DNA of 64,000 nucleotides from Williamsia phyllosphaerae (GTDB taxonomy: Bacteria > Actinomycetota > Actinomycetes > Mycobacteriales > Mycobacteriaceae). Below, piece after piece: positions 9,344-18,746 of the stretch. The translations under genes and the position numbers were made by a program. The stretch's first letter is position 1; each line of letters begins with the position of its first letter. The stretch covers positions 806,001 through 870,000 of the forward strand of contig NZ_BMCS01000001.1 of assembly GCF_014635305.1 (NCBI RefSeq), read 5' to 3'. The notes beneath the pieces are model-generated. The model made no database searches. It had not been told where the DNA came from and worked only from the letters and a program-made list of their open reading frames with translations.

Positions 9344-10102
9344 GTGGAGAACACCGACCGACCCGCCGCAACCGCCGATCCGGCCCCGATGACCGCCGAG
9401 GATCTGCGGGACCGGGCTCGGCTGTATCCCCGGGTCACCAGTTTCCGGTCGCGCCGCGGGTCGCTGACCCCCGCCCAGCAGCACAACTGGGAGACATTGT
9501 GGCCGATCGTCGGTCGCGACGCCACGGACACACGCCTCGATCTCGAGCAGTGGTTCGGACGCAGCGCGCCGGTGATCATGGAGATCGGATCGGGCACCGG
9601 CACCTCGACCGCCGCGATGGCGAAACTCGAACCGGGGATCGACGTGCTCGCGGTGGAGGTCTACAAACCCGGACTCGCCCAACTCCTGGGCTTCATACAG
9701 CGCGAGGACATCGACAACATCCGCATCGTGCGTGGCGACGCCGTCGTGGTGCTGCGCGAGATGGTCCCGACCGCGTTCTTCGCCGGCATCCGCATCTTCT
9801 TCCCCGACCCCTGGCCCAAGGCCCGGCACCACAAGCGTCGACTCATCCAGTCCGGCACGCTGGGACTCATCGCCGACGCGGTCGTCGACGACGGTGTCGT
9901 GCACATCGCCACCGACCACGCCGACTACGCCGAGTGGATCGCCGAGGAGCTCGCGGCGCAGGAACTGCTGGTCCCGCTCGAGGGCGAGGCGCCGTTCTCG
10001 CTGGATCGTCCGACCACCAAATTCGAGGGCCGCGCCGACCGTGAGGGACGCTCGGTCACCGAGTTCGTCCTCCGGCGCATCCCCAGGGCAGGAGAGCACT
10101 GA
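9344..10102 (+). CDS. trmB: tRNA (guanine-N7-)-methyltransferase
   Basis: 252 residues from a GTG. It methylates G46 in the variable loop of tRNAs using S-adenosylmethionine. Diagnostic stretches are the SAM-binding loop EIGSGTG (80-86) and the TrmB signature FFPDPWPKARHHKRR (152-166), followed by TDHADYAEW. ATG at 9389 is an alternative start; the GTG keeps the N-terminal extension common in mycolate actinobacteria. The stop overlaps the next gene (TGATG). Linkage of trmB, NYN gene and mmpL3 is conserved in the group. Confidence 0.96.
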   Translation: MENTDRPAATADPAPMTAEDLRDRARLYPRVTSFRSRRGSLTPAQQHNWETLWPIVGRDATDTRLDLEQWFGRSAPVIMEIGSGTGTSTAAMAKLEPGIDVLAVEVYKPGLAQLLGFIQREDIDNIRIVRGDAVVVLREMVPTAFFAGIRIFFPDPWPKARHHKRRLIQSGTLGLIADAVVDDGVVHIATDHADYAEWIAEELAAQELLVPLEGEAPFSLDRPTTKFEGRADREGRSVTEFVLRRIPRAGEH

Positions 10103-10818
10103 TGGGCGACGACGCGTCACCGAACATGGGCGGGTACGGCACCGGGATCGCCGAGGGGCCGGGGGTCGCCCGGACCATCTCCGGCACCAGCCCGGCGTCG
10201 CGGGTCCTGCTCATCTGGGACGCCCCCAACCTCGACATGGGTCTCGGCGCGATCCTCGGCGGACGTCCCACCACCGCCCACCGACCACGCTTCGACGCGC
10301 TCGGTCGGTGGCTGCTCGCGCGGACCGCGGACATCTCCGACACCCACGAGGGTGAGGTCGAACCCGAGGCGACCGTGTTCACCAACATCGTCCCGGGCAG
10401 CGCCGAAGTGGTCCGGCCGTGGGTCGAGGCGTTGCGTAACGTGGGCTTCGCCGTTTTCGCCAAGCCCAAGCTCGCCGACGACACCGACGTCGATTCGGAC
10501 ATGCTCGACCACATCGAGCTGCGCAGGCACACTGTGGGGCTGGCGGGGCTGATCGTGGCGTCGGCCGACGGTCAGGCCTTCCGGGAGCCACTCGAGGACG
10601 TCGCGGCCGACGGCACGCCCGTCACGGTCCTGGGTTTCCGGGAGCACGCCAGCTGGGCGGTCACCTCCGACATCGTCGAGTTCGTCGATCTCGAGGACAT
10701 CTCCGGGGTGTTCCGGGAGCCCCTGCCGCGGATCAACCTCGATTCGCTGCCCGACGACGGCGCCTGGTTGGCTCCGTTCCGTCCGTTGACGGCGCTGCTC
10801 TCCGGCCGTCAGAACTAG
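10102..10818 (+). CDS. NYN-domain (PIN-like) protein, Rv0207c-like
   Basis: 238 residues. LLIWDAPNLDMGLG (about 34-47) with acidic residues and VDSDMLDHIE (about 131-140) and GLIVASADG (about 149-157) outline a NYN/PIN-like fold, whose members are usually metal-dependent ribonucleases. All the acidic positions expected for metal binding appear present. It is translationally coupled to trmB, so an RNA-processing role is reasonable, but no substrate is known. A short hairpin (10823-10836) follows, then the mmpL3 promoter region. Confidence 0.85.
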   Translation: MGDDASPNMGGYGTGIAEGPGVARTISGTSPASRVLLIWDAPNLDMGLGAILGGRPTTAHRPRFDALGRWLLARTADISDTHEGEVEPEATVFTNIVPGSAEVVRPWVEALRNVGFAVFAKPKLADDTDVDSDMLDHIELRRHTVGLAGLIVASADGQAFREPLEDVAADGTPVTVLGFREHASWAVTSDIVEFVDLEDISGVFREPLPRINLDSLPDDGAWLAPFRPLTALLSGRQN

Positions 10819-10822
10819 CCAG

Positions 10823-10836
10823 GGTCCCTCGGGACC
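10823..10836 (+). terminator. short hairpin after the NYN gene
   Basis: ggtccctcgggacc has perfect 6-bp arms with a 2-base loop, 5 bases after the stop. It is a weak candidate terminator. Confidence 0.3.
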
Positions 10837-10871
10837 GACAATGTGGGAACGCTAAGGAGTCGCTGGCAGAA

Positions 10872-10907
10872 GCACCGATCGCCTCGGTGAGCTGAGACAA
10901 TCGGTGC
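10872..10907 (+). promoter_or_regulatory. inverted repeat in the mmpL3 promoter region
   Basis: Arms gcaccgat (10872-10879) and atcggtgc (10900-10907) are perfectly complementary over 8 bp around a 20-base spacer. gacaat just before the right arm (10895-10900) could be a -10 element. The mmpL3 GTG starts 74 bases further on. It could be a regulator site or an attenuator-like leader hairpin. Confidence 0.4.
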
Positions 10908-10980
10908 GGGCAACCCCCGTGTGAACTTTCGCGCGCTGTTCTGCGACGACTTCCCCACGACCTTCGAGAGGATGTAACCG

Positions 10981-13900
10981 GTGTTCGGAGCCATTGGCAC
11001 ATTCGTGTTCCGGATGCGCTTCGCCGTCATCGCCGTGATGATCGTCCTGATGGGCGGCCTCGGCCTGTACGGCCTCGGTCTCGGCAAGAACCTCTCCCAG
11101 AGCGGGTTCTTCGACGACGGGTCGCAGTCGGTGAAGGGATCGCAGCTCGCCGACACCACGTTCGGCCGCGATCACAAGTCCGACATCGTCCTGCTGATCA
11201 CGCCACCGTCGGGGACCAAGGTCGACGACGCCGCGTTCGGCACCAAGGTCGAGAAGTTCGTCGACGAGATGATCCGCGACCACGGCGACGTCGTGGACCG
11301 CAACGATCCGGGCATCATCGACCCGTTCGCACCGGCGACGAGCACCGCAGCGAAGGCCGCCCAGGACCAGATCCGGGCGCAGACCTTCGACGCCTCCCGC
11401 GACCACGCCTTCATCAGCATCGGTGTCCGCGGCAACGACGACACCACCGTCCTCAACAACTACAAGAAGCTCGAGCCGGCCTTCGACAACATCGCAGGCC
11501 GCTACGACCTGCCCGGGGCGCAGTTCCAGCTCGCCGGTCTGCAACCGATCGCCAACGCGATCTCCAACGGCACGGCCGAGGACACCACGCGCGCCGAGGT
11601 CATCGCGCTGCCACTGGTCGCACTGATGCTGTTCTTCATCTTCGGCGGTGTCGTGGCCGCGGTGCTGCCGGTCATCATCGGTGGCCTGACCATCGCGGGC
11701 GCCACCGGCATCCTCAACGCCCTCGCCCAGACCACCGAGGTCAACTTCTTCGCCCAACCGGTCATCTCGCTCATCGGTCTGGGTATCGCCATCGACTACG
11801 GGTTGTTCATCGTCAGCAGGTTCCGAGAAGAGTTGGCGGAGGGTTATCCGCCGAAACTCGCGGTGAAACGGACGGTGATGACCGCCGGTCAGACGGTGGT
11901 GTTCTCGGCGACCATCATCGTCGCGGCCCTGGCGTGTCTGCTGATCTTCCCGCAGGGCTTCCTCAAGTCGGTCGCCTACGGCGCGATCTGCGCGGTGAGC
12001 CTCGCCGCGCTGCTGTCGGTGACGGTACTTCCCGGCATCCTCGGCATCCTCGGACCGCGCATCGACATGCTCGGCTTCAAGTTCCTGCGTCGCACCAAGA
12101 CCAAGAAGGAGATCGAGGACGGCTTCTGGGGCAAGCTCGCCGGCTGGGTCATGCGCCACCCGCTCAAGACCGCCATCCCGACGGTCCTGCTGCTCCTCGT
12201 GCTCATCATCCCGTTCAGCAACATCTCGTTCGGCGGCATCACCGAGAAGTACCTTCCGCCGGGCAACGACTTCCGCAGCGCGCAGCAGGATTTCGACCGC
12301 ATCTTCCCGACGCAGCGCACCGAGGACATCAAGCTCGTCATCCCCTACGACGAGAACAGCAACGACGACGGCACCAAGCTCCAGACCATCGCCGACGAGG
12401 CCAACAAGATCCCCGGCTTCACCAAGCAGTTCAGCCTCGACAGCGCCCAGGGCGCCCAGACCGGCAGCATCGAGGGCACGAACACCGGCGTGGTCCAGAT
12501 GTCCGCGGGTCTCATCGACCGCAACACCGCGGGCGACGCGGTCACGGCGTTGCGGGCGATTGACACCCAGGGCCTCACGATGTACGTCGCGGGCACCCCG
12601 GCCCTGACCCAGGACTCCATCGACGCCCTGCTCGACAACCTGCCGCTGATGGTCGTGTTGCTGATCTCGGTGACGTTCCTGCTGATGTTCCTGCAGTTCG
12701 GGTCCGTGGTGCTGCCGATCAAGGCGGCGCTGATGTCGGCGCTGGGCCTCGGGTCCACGCTCGGTGTGCTCACCTGGATCTTCATCGACGGGCACGGCTC
12801 GTCGCTGTTCAACTTCACGCCGGGACCGCTGATGTCGGCGGTGCTGGTCCTGATCATCGCGATCATCTACGGGCTGTCCACCGACTACGAGGTGTTCCTG
12901 CTCTCCCGGATGGTGGAGGCCAGACAGAAGGGCGCGACCACCACCGAGGCCATCCGCAGCGGTACCGCCCACACCGGTCGCATCATCACCGCGGCCGCGG
13001 CGATCCTCGTGGTGGTGGTCGGGGCCTTCGGGTTCTCCGAGATCGTGATGATGAAGTACATCGCGTTCGGCATCATCGCGGCGCTCATCCTCGACGCCAC
13101 CGTCATCCGCATGCTGCTGGTCCCCGCGATCATGAAACTGCTCGGCGACGACTGCTGGTGGGCACCGAAGTGGATGCAGGCCGTCCAGCGCAAGATCGGC
13201 CTCGGCGAGACCGTCCTGGACGACGAGCCCGGTCGCGCGACCATCCCCGGATCGAGTCGCGACGCGGGAACCGTTGTCGCGCAGGTGCCCACGATGGCGA
13301 TGGCCACCGCGGGCGGGCGCGGTGCCGGACCCCGTCCTGCCGCACCACGCCCGGTCGGTCCGGAACGCTCCGCCCCGGACCGCGTCCCGCCGCGCGACGG
13401 CCGACCGCTGCCCCCGCGACCCGTCGTCGGTCGCGGAGGACCTCCCTCGCGGGACCAGTCGCCACACGACGGTCCGGTCCGGCCGAACGTGCGTCGGGTC
13501 GACGCCGACGCCCCGGCCGGTCCTCGACGCCCACCGCCCCCGCAGGACAGCGGCCCCATCGCACCGTCTCGCCCCAGCCGGGACACCACGACCGGCGCTC
13601 GTCCGCCTGCGCCCGCCGGGACCGGCGCGCCCCGCGGACGCGCGAGCAGTGCGCGTCCCGACACCGGCGGCTGGAGCCTCGGCGACAGCGGCATCCGTCT
13701 CGGAGGCGCGATCAGTGCCCGACCGCCGAGCGGCGGCGACCAGCCCCGTTCCAACGGCTCGTCGGCAGTATCGAACGGTGCTCCCACATCCGCGGGCCCG
13801 ACCACCGGGCGCGGTCCGGAGCCGATGCCGGTACGGGGTGGACGTCCGGTGCCGCCCGAGCGCACCGGCGCCCGTCCCCCTGCCGCCCCCGTCGGTCCGT

Positions 13901-14130
13901 CCGGGTCGGCCGACCGCGGCCCGCTCGGTCGGCGTCCGTCGCTGGAGGACCAGCGCAACGGCCGTCCGCTGATCGCGTCGTTGAGTCCCGAGGACGATCC
14001 GCGCGACGCCGACCGGACAGACGCCCGTACCGACGACCACGATTCCAGTGGCCGTCGGCACGAGCGGGGCGATGATCGTCAGATCAGCGTTCAGGAGCTG
14101 TTGCGTCGTCGGAACAACAACGGCGGGTAG
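10981..14130 (+). CDS. mmpL3: MmpL3 trehalose-monomycolate flippase
   Basis: 1049-residue RND-family transporter of the inner membrane that moves trehalose monomycolate to the periplasm for mycomembrane building; essential in mycobacteria. The GTG start has GAGAGGA eight bases upstream. The proton-relay pairs are present: Asp272-Tyr273 in AIDYGLFIVSR and Asp635-Tyr636 in LSTDYEVFLLSR. The membrane part ends near residue 725. A ~315-residue cytoplasmic tail follows, very rich in Pro, Arg and Gly and predicted disordered. It ends in a short ordered-looking segment, QISVQELLRRRN. The tail makes it longer than the ~944-residue M. tuberculosis protein. Confidence 0.97.
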   Translation: MFGAIGTFVFRMRFAVIAVMIVLMGGLGLYGLGLGKNLSQSGFFDDGSQSVKGSQLADTTFGRDHKSDIVLLITPPSGTKVDDAAFGTKVEKFVDEMIRDHGDVVDRNDPGIIDPFAPATSTAAKAAQDQIRAQTFDASRDHAFISIGVRGNDDTTVLNNYKKLEPAFDNIAGRYDLPGAQFQLAGLQPIANAISNGTAEDTTRAEVIALPLVALMLFFIFGGVVAAVLPVIIGGLTIAGATGILNALAQTTEVNFFAQPVISLIGLGIAIDYGLFIVSRFREELAEGYPPKLAVKRTVMTAGQTVVFSATIIVAALACLLIFPQGFLKSVAYGAICAVSLAALLSVTVLPGILGILGPRIDMLGFKFLRRTKTKKEIEDGFWGKLAGWVMRHPLKTAIPTVLLLLVLIIPFSNISFGGITEKYLPPGNDFRSAQQDFDRIFPTQRTEDIKLVIPYDENSNDDGTKLQTIADEANKIPGFTKQFSLDSAQGAQTGSIEGTNTGVVQMSAGLIDRNTAGDAVTALRAIDTQGLTMYVAGTPALTQDSIDALLDNLPLMVVLLISVTFLLMFLQFGSVVLPIKAALMSALGLGSTLGVLTWIFIDGHGSSLFNFTPGPLMSAVLVLIIAIIYGLSTDYEVFLLSRMVEARQKGATTTEAIRSGTAHTGRIITAAAAILVVVVGAFGFSEIVMMKYIAFGIIAALILDATVIRMLLVPAIMKLLGDDCWWAPKWMQAVQRKIGLGETVLDDEPGRATIPGSSRDAGTVVAQVPTMAMATAGGRGAGPRPAAPRPVGPERSAPDRVPPRDGRPLPPRPVVGRGGPPSRDQSPHDGPVRPNVRRVDADAPAGPRRPPPPQDSGPIAPSRPSRDTTTGARPPAPAGTGAPRGRASSARPDTGGWSLGDSGIRLGGAISARPPSGGDQPRSNGSSAVSNGAPTSAGPTTGRGPEPMPVRGGRPVPPERTGARPPAAPVGPSGSADRGPLGRRPSLEDQRNGRPLIASLSPEDDPRDADRTDARTDDHDSSGRRHERGDDRQISVQELLRRRNNNGG

Positions 14131-14143
14131 CTCTGTCGCGGAC

Positions 14144-16177
14144 CTAGCGTGTCACCGGTGAGGGGGTGTCGGTCGAGTCGGTCGCGTCTCGACCCAGCAC
14201 CCGGGCGTAGCGGGAACCGATCGTCAGCAGGATCAGTCCGACGACGATGAACGCACCCACCCGGAACGCACCGTCGAGGGTGGCGAGGTCGAAGAGCATC
14301 AGCTTGCCCACCGCGGCGGCGGCGAGGAGCAGACCGGCGCCGACGGGCACGATCCGCGCCGCCCCCGCCGGTACCCGGGTCGCCTGGACCAGCGCGGCCG
14401 CGGCAGCGATGACCCAGCAGATCGTCGCCGCCATGTGCCCGGCGAAGAAGCCTGCGTCGACGCCGCCGGTGGCCACGCCGGTGGTGACGCAGACGCTCGT
14501 GATGGCGTAGAGCGCAACCACTCCCGTCAGCGCCCAGAGCCACTGAGCGGCCGGGGCGACGGCCTCCGAGCGGACCCACGCCCATGCCGTCACACCCGCG
14601 GTCACCGCGAGCAGCAGACCCGAGACGATGGTCGACGCGGCGAGCGACGGACTGATGTCGACGGGGTCGACCAACACCGACACCGGCGACTGCGCCGCGA
14701 ACGCCAGACCCCCGATGACGGCGAACGCGAGTCCGACGTACCGCCCGACGGCATCGTGGCGTCCGACGACCGTGATCGTCGCGGCCAGGCCCAGCAGGGC
14801 CGGAACCGCCACCGGCGCATCGAATGCCGAGACCACGCTGATCAGCGCGGCGACCCCGGCCAGGGCGGCCCAGGTGTGTCGGAGCACCACGGTCATCGAC
14901 GGGATGGTGTCGGCGAGCAGGACCAGGGCCAGCAGCGTCAGCGCGAGAAGGGCGATCGCGCCGGCGGCGAGGTGGCGGTCGACGGCGACGCCGGACACCA
15001 GCAGCGGGATCGTCCCGACCACCGAGGTGGCCGCCGTGGCGAGGGTCGCGACCCGAGAGTTCAGGCGCGGTAGCACCGCGACGGTGGAGCCCAGCGTGAG
15101 AGCGGCGTTGACCACACACGCGCCGGCCAGCAACCACATGTCGATGTCGGTGGCCGTGCCCGAGAGAGCGGTGGCCGGTATGAGCCAGATGGTCCCGGCG
15201 ACGACGCGCACGATGTGCAGGTACAGCCAGTCGGTGCCGAGGTGCGCGGGCAGGGTGACCAACGAGAGCGCCAACATGAACCCGACGAGGGTGAGGTTCA
15301 CACCGTCGGCGACGAACGGCGCCAGGACGATCAGCGGGACCAGGACCCCCAGTGCGAGGTACTCCGAGTCCCACCGGCGTGCAAGGGCCAGACCGGCACC
15401 ACCGACCACCGCGGCGATCGCGAGACCGGCTGCGGCCGGCAACCATTCGTAGATACGGGTGACCGCGATGACGTCGAGGTAGGCGGTGGCGATGCCCGTC
15501 GCGGCGAGTGCGAGCGATCCGATCCGCCCCTCGGCGCGGCGATGCATCCGCCATCCGGCCGCCACGAGTACACCGGCGAGGACGGCACCGGCACCGACCC
15601 GGACCTCAGGTCGCAGGATGCCGGCCTGGGCCGCGAGGACCAGGAGGAGCACCACGCCGACCAGGGTCACCGCTACACCGGCAGCCGCCAGGATCGCGCC
15701 GACGAGGCGTCCGTCGGCGGCCGATGCCGCCCGCTTCAGCAGTCCCGGTCGCGGTGGTGGAGGCGGGCCGATCGGGTACTGCGGCATCGGTGCGCGGGGC
15801 GGCATCGGCCGCGGGGGCATCGGTCGCGGGGGCGGGCCCTGCATCGGTGGACCCTGGTTCGGTCGCGGCGGGAACTGCGCCGTCGGCGACTCCAGCCCCG
15901 AACCCGGCCGCATCCACTGCGGGAGATCCGGCGGGTACATCTGCGGTGCGGGGTGCGGTGCCCGCGGAACGGGCGGAGCAGCCGGCGCCGGCTGGGGTCG
16001 GGGCGCCGGCTGGGGTGCGGGTGCCGGTCCGGGGCGTGGGGCCGTCATCGTGGACTGCATCTCGGTGAGGTGCGACGACATCTGCGCCATCTGGCGCGAC
16101 AAGGATTCGAAATCCGCAGAGACCCGGGACAGGACGGTCCAGTCCGGGCGATCGGGACGAGCATCTGATTCGGTCAT
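14144..16177 (-). CDS. DUF2339 multi-pass membrane protein
   Basis: 677 residues. The N-terminus has a short helical/coiled segment (about 12-46), then a Pro-rich stretch to about 145 carrying PMPPRPMPPRAPMP. About 20 hydrophobic segments fill the rest of the chain, the hallmark of DUF2339 proteins. No function is established; a large integral envelope protein beside mmpL3 invites an envelope role, but that is inference. It is convergent with mmpL3 with only 13 bases between the stops. Confidence 0.85.
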   Translation of the reverse strand: MTESDARPDRPDWTVLSRVSADFESLSRQMAQMSSHLTEMQSTMTAPRPGPAPAPQPAPRPQPAPAAPPVPRAPHPAPQMYPPDLPQWMRPGSGLESPTAQFPPRPNQGPPMQGPPPRPMPPRPMPPRAPMPQYPIGPPPPPRPGLLKRAASAADGRLVGAILAAAGVAVTLVGVVLLLVLAAQAGILRPEVRVGAGAVLAGVLVAAGWRMHRRAEGRIGSLALAATGIATAYLDVIAVTRIYEWLPAAAGLAIAAVVGGAGLALARRWDSEYLALGVLVPLIVLAPFVADGVNLTLVGFMLALSLVTLPAHLGTDWLYLHIVRVVAGTIWLIPATALSGTATDIDMWLLAGACVVNAALTLGSTVAVLPRLNSRVATLATAATSVVGTIPLLVSGVAVDRHLAAGAIALLALTLLALVLLADTIPSMTVVLRHTWAALAGVAALISVVSAFDAPVAVPALLGLAATITVVGRHDAVGRYVGLAFAVIGGLAFAAQSPVSVLVDPVDISPSLAASTIVSGLLLAVTAGVTAWAWVRSEAVAPAAQWLWALTGVVALYAITSVCVTTGVATGGVDAGFFAGHMAATICWVIAAAAALVQATRVPAGAARIVPVGAGLLLAAAAVGKLMLFDLATLDGAFRVGAFIVVGLILLTIGSRYARVLGRDATDSTDTPSPVTR

Positions 16178-16212
16178 GCCGTCGATCCTCGCCAGAATCG
16201 ACCGTCGGCAGA

Positions 16213-16228
16213 TGAGTACGACTACTCA
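16213..16228. promoter_or_regulatory. dyad upstream of the DUF2339 gene
   Basis: tgagtacgactactca has perfect 6-bp arms and a 4-base spacer, 36 bases upstream of the DUF2339 start. It is a candidate operator. The rest of the 223-base interval up to the small membrane gene holds no other clear signal. Confidence 0.4.
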
Positions 16229-16400
16229 GTCGGCCTGGGGACTTCCCCGGGGCGTTCCGCCACCGAAATCGTCCGACATGAAGGTCACCAAGGGCATATT
16301 GCCCTCGACGGCCCCGTATTCGGACGATCTCAGTCGGCATCGTCGGTGTCGGTCGGGTGCGTAGGCGCTTGAGGTCCCGGTCCTGAGCCCCTAGGTTCAG

Positions 16401-16844
16401 ATGATGAGCGATGCAAACGATGTCGGATCCGACGATGACCCGTCCACGCCGGCGATCGCAGTCACGCTGGCCGCGACCTTCTTCGTGGGTAGCGTCTTCT
16501 CGAGCACGGTCGTCCACGAGGTGCTGGGGCGTCGAGGCCTCCCGGCAGCGCCGCTGGCCTATGCGATGGTCTTCTCGCCGATCTCCTACGCGGTCGTGGT
16601 GAGCGAGGAACGGATTCAGCAGTCGCGGCACTGGCCCACGATCGAGAAGCTCTGGTACCCCGGGATCATCGGCGCCGCGATGGTGGGGCCGGTCATCGCG
16701 ACAGCGTTCTTCCCCGCCGCGTTCGGGCGGTCGTTGCCGCGGGGCATCCCGACCGCCATCGCACTCACGACCTCCATCGCCGCACCGGCGCTCGCCGTCG
16801 CCCGCGGCTTGTCGCAACGGAAGAAGGCCGGGGGCCGACCGTGA
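16401..16844 (+). CDS. small membrane protein, unknown
   Basis: 147 residues with four likely membrane segments (about 17-35, 45-63, 88-108 and 118-135). Starts are adjacent ATGs (16401, 16404). VVHEVLGRRGLPAAP and VVSEERIQQSRHWP lie in the loops. I do not recognise a family. It is convergent with the LuxR regulator gene, 24 bases apart. Confidence 0.65.
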   Translation: MMSDANDVGSDDDPSTPAIAVTLAATFFVGSVFSSTVVHEVLGRRGLPAAPLAYAMVFSPISYAVVVSEERIQQSRHWPTIEKLWYPGIIGAAMVGPVIATAFFPAAFGRSLPRGIPTAIALTTSIAAPALAVARGLSQRKKAGGRP

Positions 16845-16868
16845 GTCCGCAGATCGGCCGACCGCCGG

Positions 16869-17528
16869 CTACTCGTCGAGACCGTGTTCGATGGCGTATC
16901 GCGTGAGCTCGACGCGGTTGGCCAACTGCAGCTTTCGCAACGTGGATTGCACGTGGTTCTCGACGGTCCGATGACTCAGGCCGAGCCGCGTCGCGATCTG
17001 CCTGGCGCTGAGTCCCTTCGCGACGAGGCGTAACACCTCGGTCTCGCGTTCGGTGATCACCGGCGTCTGCTCGTCCCGGCCGGTGTCACCGGCGATGCGT
17101 CGGAACTCCCCCAGCACCAGACCGGCGAGGCCCGGCGTGAACACGGCCTGTCCGTCCGCGGTCGCCACGACGGCGTCGACCAACTCGGTCCGCGACGCAC
17201 TCTTCACCAGATAGCCACTGGCGCCGCTCTTCACAGCCGCGAGCACGTCGTCGCGTTCGGCCGACGCCGACAACACCAGCACCCTGGTCGACGGCGACAC
17301 CTCCAGCACCGCGAGGGTCGCGTCGACGCCGGAGCCGTCCGGTAACTGCATGTCCATCAGGACCACGTCCGGTCGGACGGCCGCGGCTCGTGCGGCCGCG
17401 GCACGCACCCCGTCGGCGGTGGCGACGACATCGAACCCGTCCTCGGCAAGATCGCGTGCCACCCCCTCCCGCCAGATCGGATGGTCATCCACGACCATCA
17501 CCGTCGTCGTCCGCTCAGCCATCGCCAC
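16869..17528 (-). CDS. NarL/LuxR-family response regulator
   Basis: 219 residues. The receiver domain is N-terminal: VVDDHP with the acidic pair, phospho-acceptor Asp in VVLMDMQLP (about 57), and LVLSAS and K in YLVKS. The C-terminal LuxR helix-turn-helix is ERETEVLRLVAKGLSARQIA (split site) followed by LSHRTVENHVQS. The GTG at 17528 is six bases after GAGGA; ATG at 17522 is the alternative. It is nine bases after the cognate kinase gene and shares its operon with the AI-2E exporter. Confidence 0.93.
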   Translation of the reverse strand: MAMAERTTTVMVVDDHPIWREGVARDLAEDGFDVVATADGVRAAAARAAAVRPDVVLMDMQLPDGSGVDATLAVLEVSPSTRVLVLSASAERDDVLAAVKSGASGYLVKSASRTELVDAVVATADGQAVFTPGLAGLVLGEFRRIAGDTGRDEQTPVITERETEVLRLVAKGLSARQIATRLGLSHRTVENHVQSTLRKLQLANRVELTRYAIEHGLDE

Positions 17529-17537
17529 GCTCGATCC

Positions 17538-18734
17538 TCACTTCGACGACCCTCCTGTTGTGGGCACGGTGAACTCCCACTCGGTCCCCATGTCCGGCCC
17601 GGTGTCGAGGACAGCGGTGCCGCCCAACGCCTCGATGCGTCCGACGATGGACTGCGAGATGCCCATCCGGCCGGCGGCGACCGCCTCGGGCAGTCGGCCG
17701 GGCGCTATCCCGACACCGTCGTCGCGCACACTGACCACCACCTCGTCCGACAGGTCCTCGAGCAGCACGAACGCCTTCGCACCGTCACCGGCGTGATGTA
17801 CGACGTTGTCCAACGCATTGTCCACCGCGGCAAGCAGTTCCGACACCCTCAGCGGATCCAGGAGCACCGGGTCGGCGGGAGCGCTGACCGTGACGTGGTC
17901 CGACGCCCGCGCACGCAGCAACGCCGACAGGTCACCCATCCCGTCCCCTGCGGTCTCGACGGACGGCCCGGCCTCGCTGATCAGCGACCGCAGCGCGCGT
18001 TCCTGGTCGGCGGCCAACACCGCCAGATCCGCGGTCGGACCGCCGATCTCCCGACCACGACGGCTGATCAGCGCGAGTACCTGCAGGACTCCGTCGTGGA
18101 CGTGCCGCGACAACCGGTCCCGCTCGGCCGTCGCGGCCGTCAGCCGGGCGGCCTCGGCGAGGCGTTCCTGTGCCCGCCGCGCGGTCACCGCGCCCATGCC
18201 GATCACCAGACCCACCGCGAGCAGGATCACCACGGCCGCGTTGCGCCCGAGGTCGACGTTGACGAAACCCTTCGCGACCGTGCTGGAGCCGATCACCGCC
18301 ACCGCGGCCACCCCGCCACCGACCGCGCCGAGTTGGATGGCGGCGGAGATGACGGCGTTGGCCGCCCAGAGCGTGGTCGGGATGGACTGGTTCGCCTCCC
18401 GCCACCCGGAGGATGCGATGAACACGGTGGCCATCATCAGCAGGCACACGACGACGACCTCGGCGATCACCCACGCCGGGCGCCGACCGAAGCCCGCGAG
18501 GTAGGCGACGGTGCACAGTCCGGTCCACACGGTCAGCACCGCGAACAGGGTCGCGCCCAGGGCGCGGTGGTCGAGATCGTTGTTGACCGCGATCTGGAAT
18601 CCCAGGGCGTAGAGGTAGCTCAGCAGCCGGAACGCCTGGGCCGCACGCCACAACGGTGCGACGGCGTCATCGGCCGCGGTGTCGGCCAACCGGGCAAGCC
18701 GGGTCGGCAGGCTCGTGCGATCGGCGGCGGTCAT
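17538..18734 (-). CDS. MacS-type sensor histidine kinase
   Basis: 398 residues. An N-terminal region with about six membrane helices (roughly 35-190) acts as sensor. It is followed by HisKA_3 with the phospho-acceptor in LSRHVHDGVLQVLALI (near 215) and a HATPase domain with VDNALDNVVHHA (N-box) and VRDDGVGIAP (G1). Kinases of this build pair with NarL-type regulators, here the next gene. The stimulus is unknown; membrane or envelope stress is a reasonable guess from the exporter upstream. It lies 12 bases after the AI-2E gene. Confidence 0.93.
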   Translation of the reverse strand: MTAADRTSLPTRLARLADTAADDAVAPLWRAAQAFRLLSYLYALGFQIAVNNDLDHRALGATLFAVLTVWTGLCTVAYLAGFGRRPAWVIAEVVVVCLLMMATVFIASSGWREANQSIPTTLWAANAVISAAIQLGAVGGGVAAVAVIGSSTVAKGFVNVDLGRNAAVVILLAVGLVIGMGAVTARRAQERLAEAARLTAATAERDRLSRHVHDGVLQVLALISRRGREIGGPTADLAVLAADQERALRSLISEAGPSVETAGDGMGDLSALLRARASDHVTVSAPADPVLLDPLRVSELLAAVDNALDNVVHHAGDGAKAFVLLEDLSDEVVVSVRDDGVGIAPGRLPEAVAAGRMGISQSIVGRIEALGGTAVLDTGPDMGTEWEFTVPTTGGSSK

Positions 18735-18746
18735 GGCGGGTCGGGG

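Noticed and set aside
10852..14061. 1069-codon open frame on the minus strand
   Set aside because: Lies wholly opposite mmpL3 and has shadow-frame composition.
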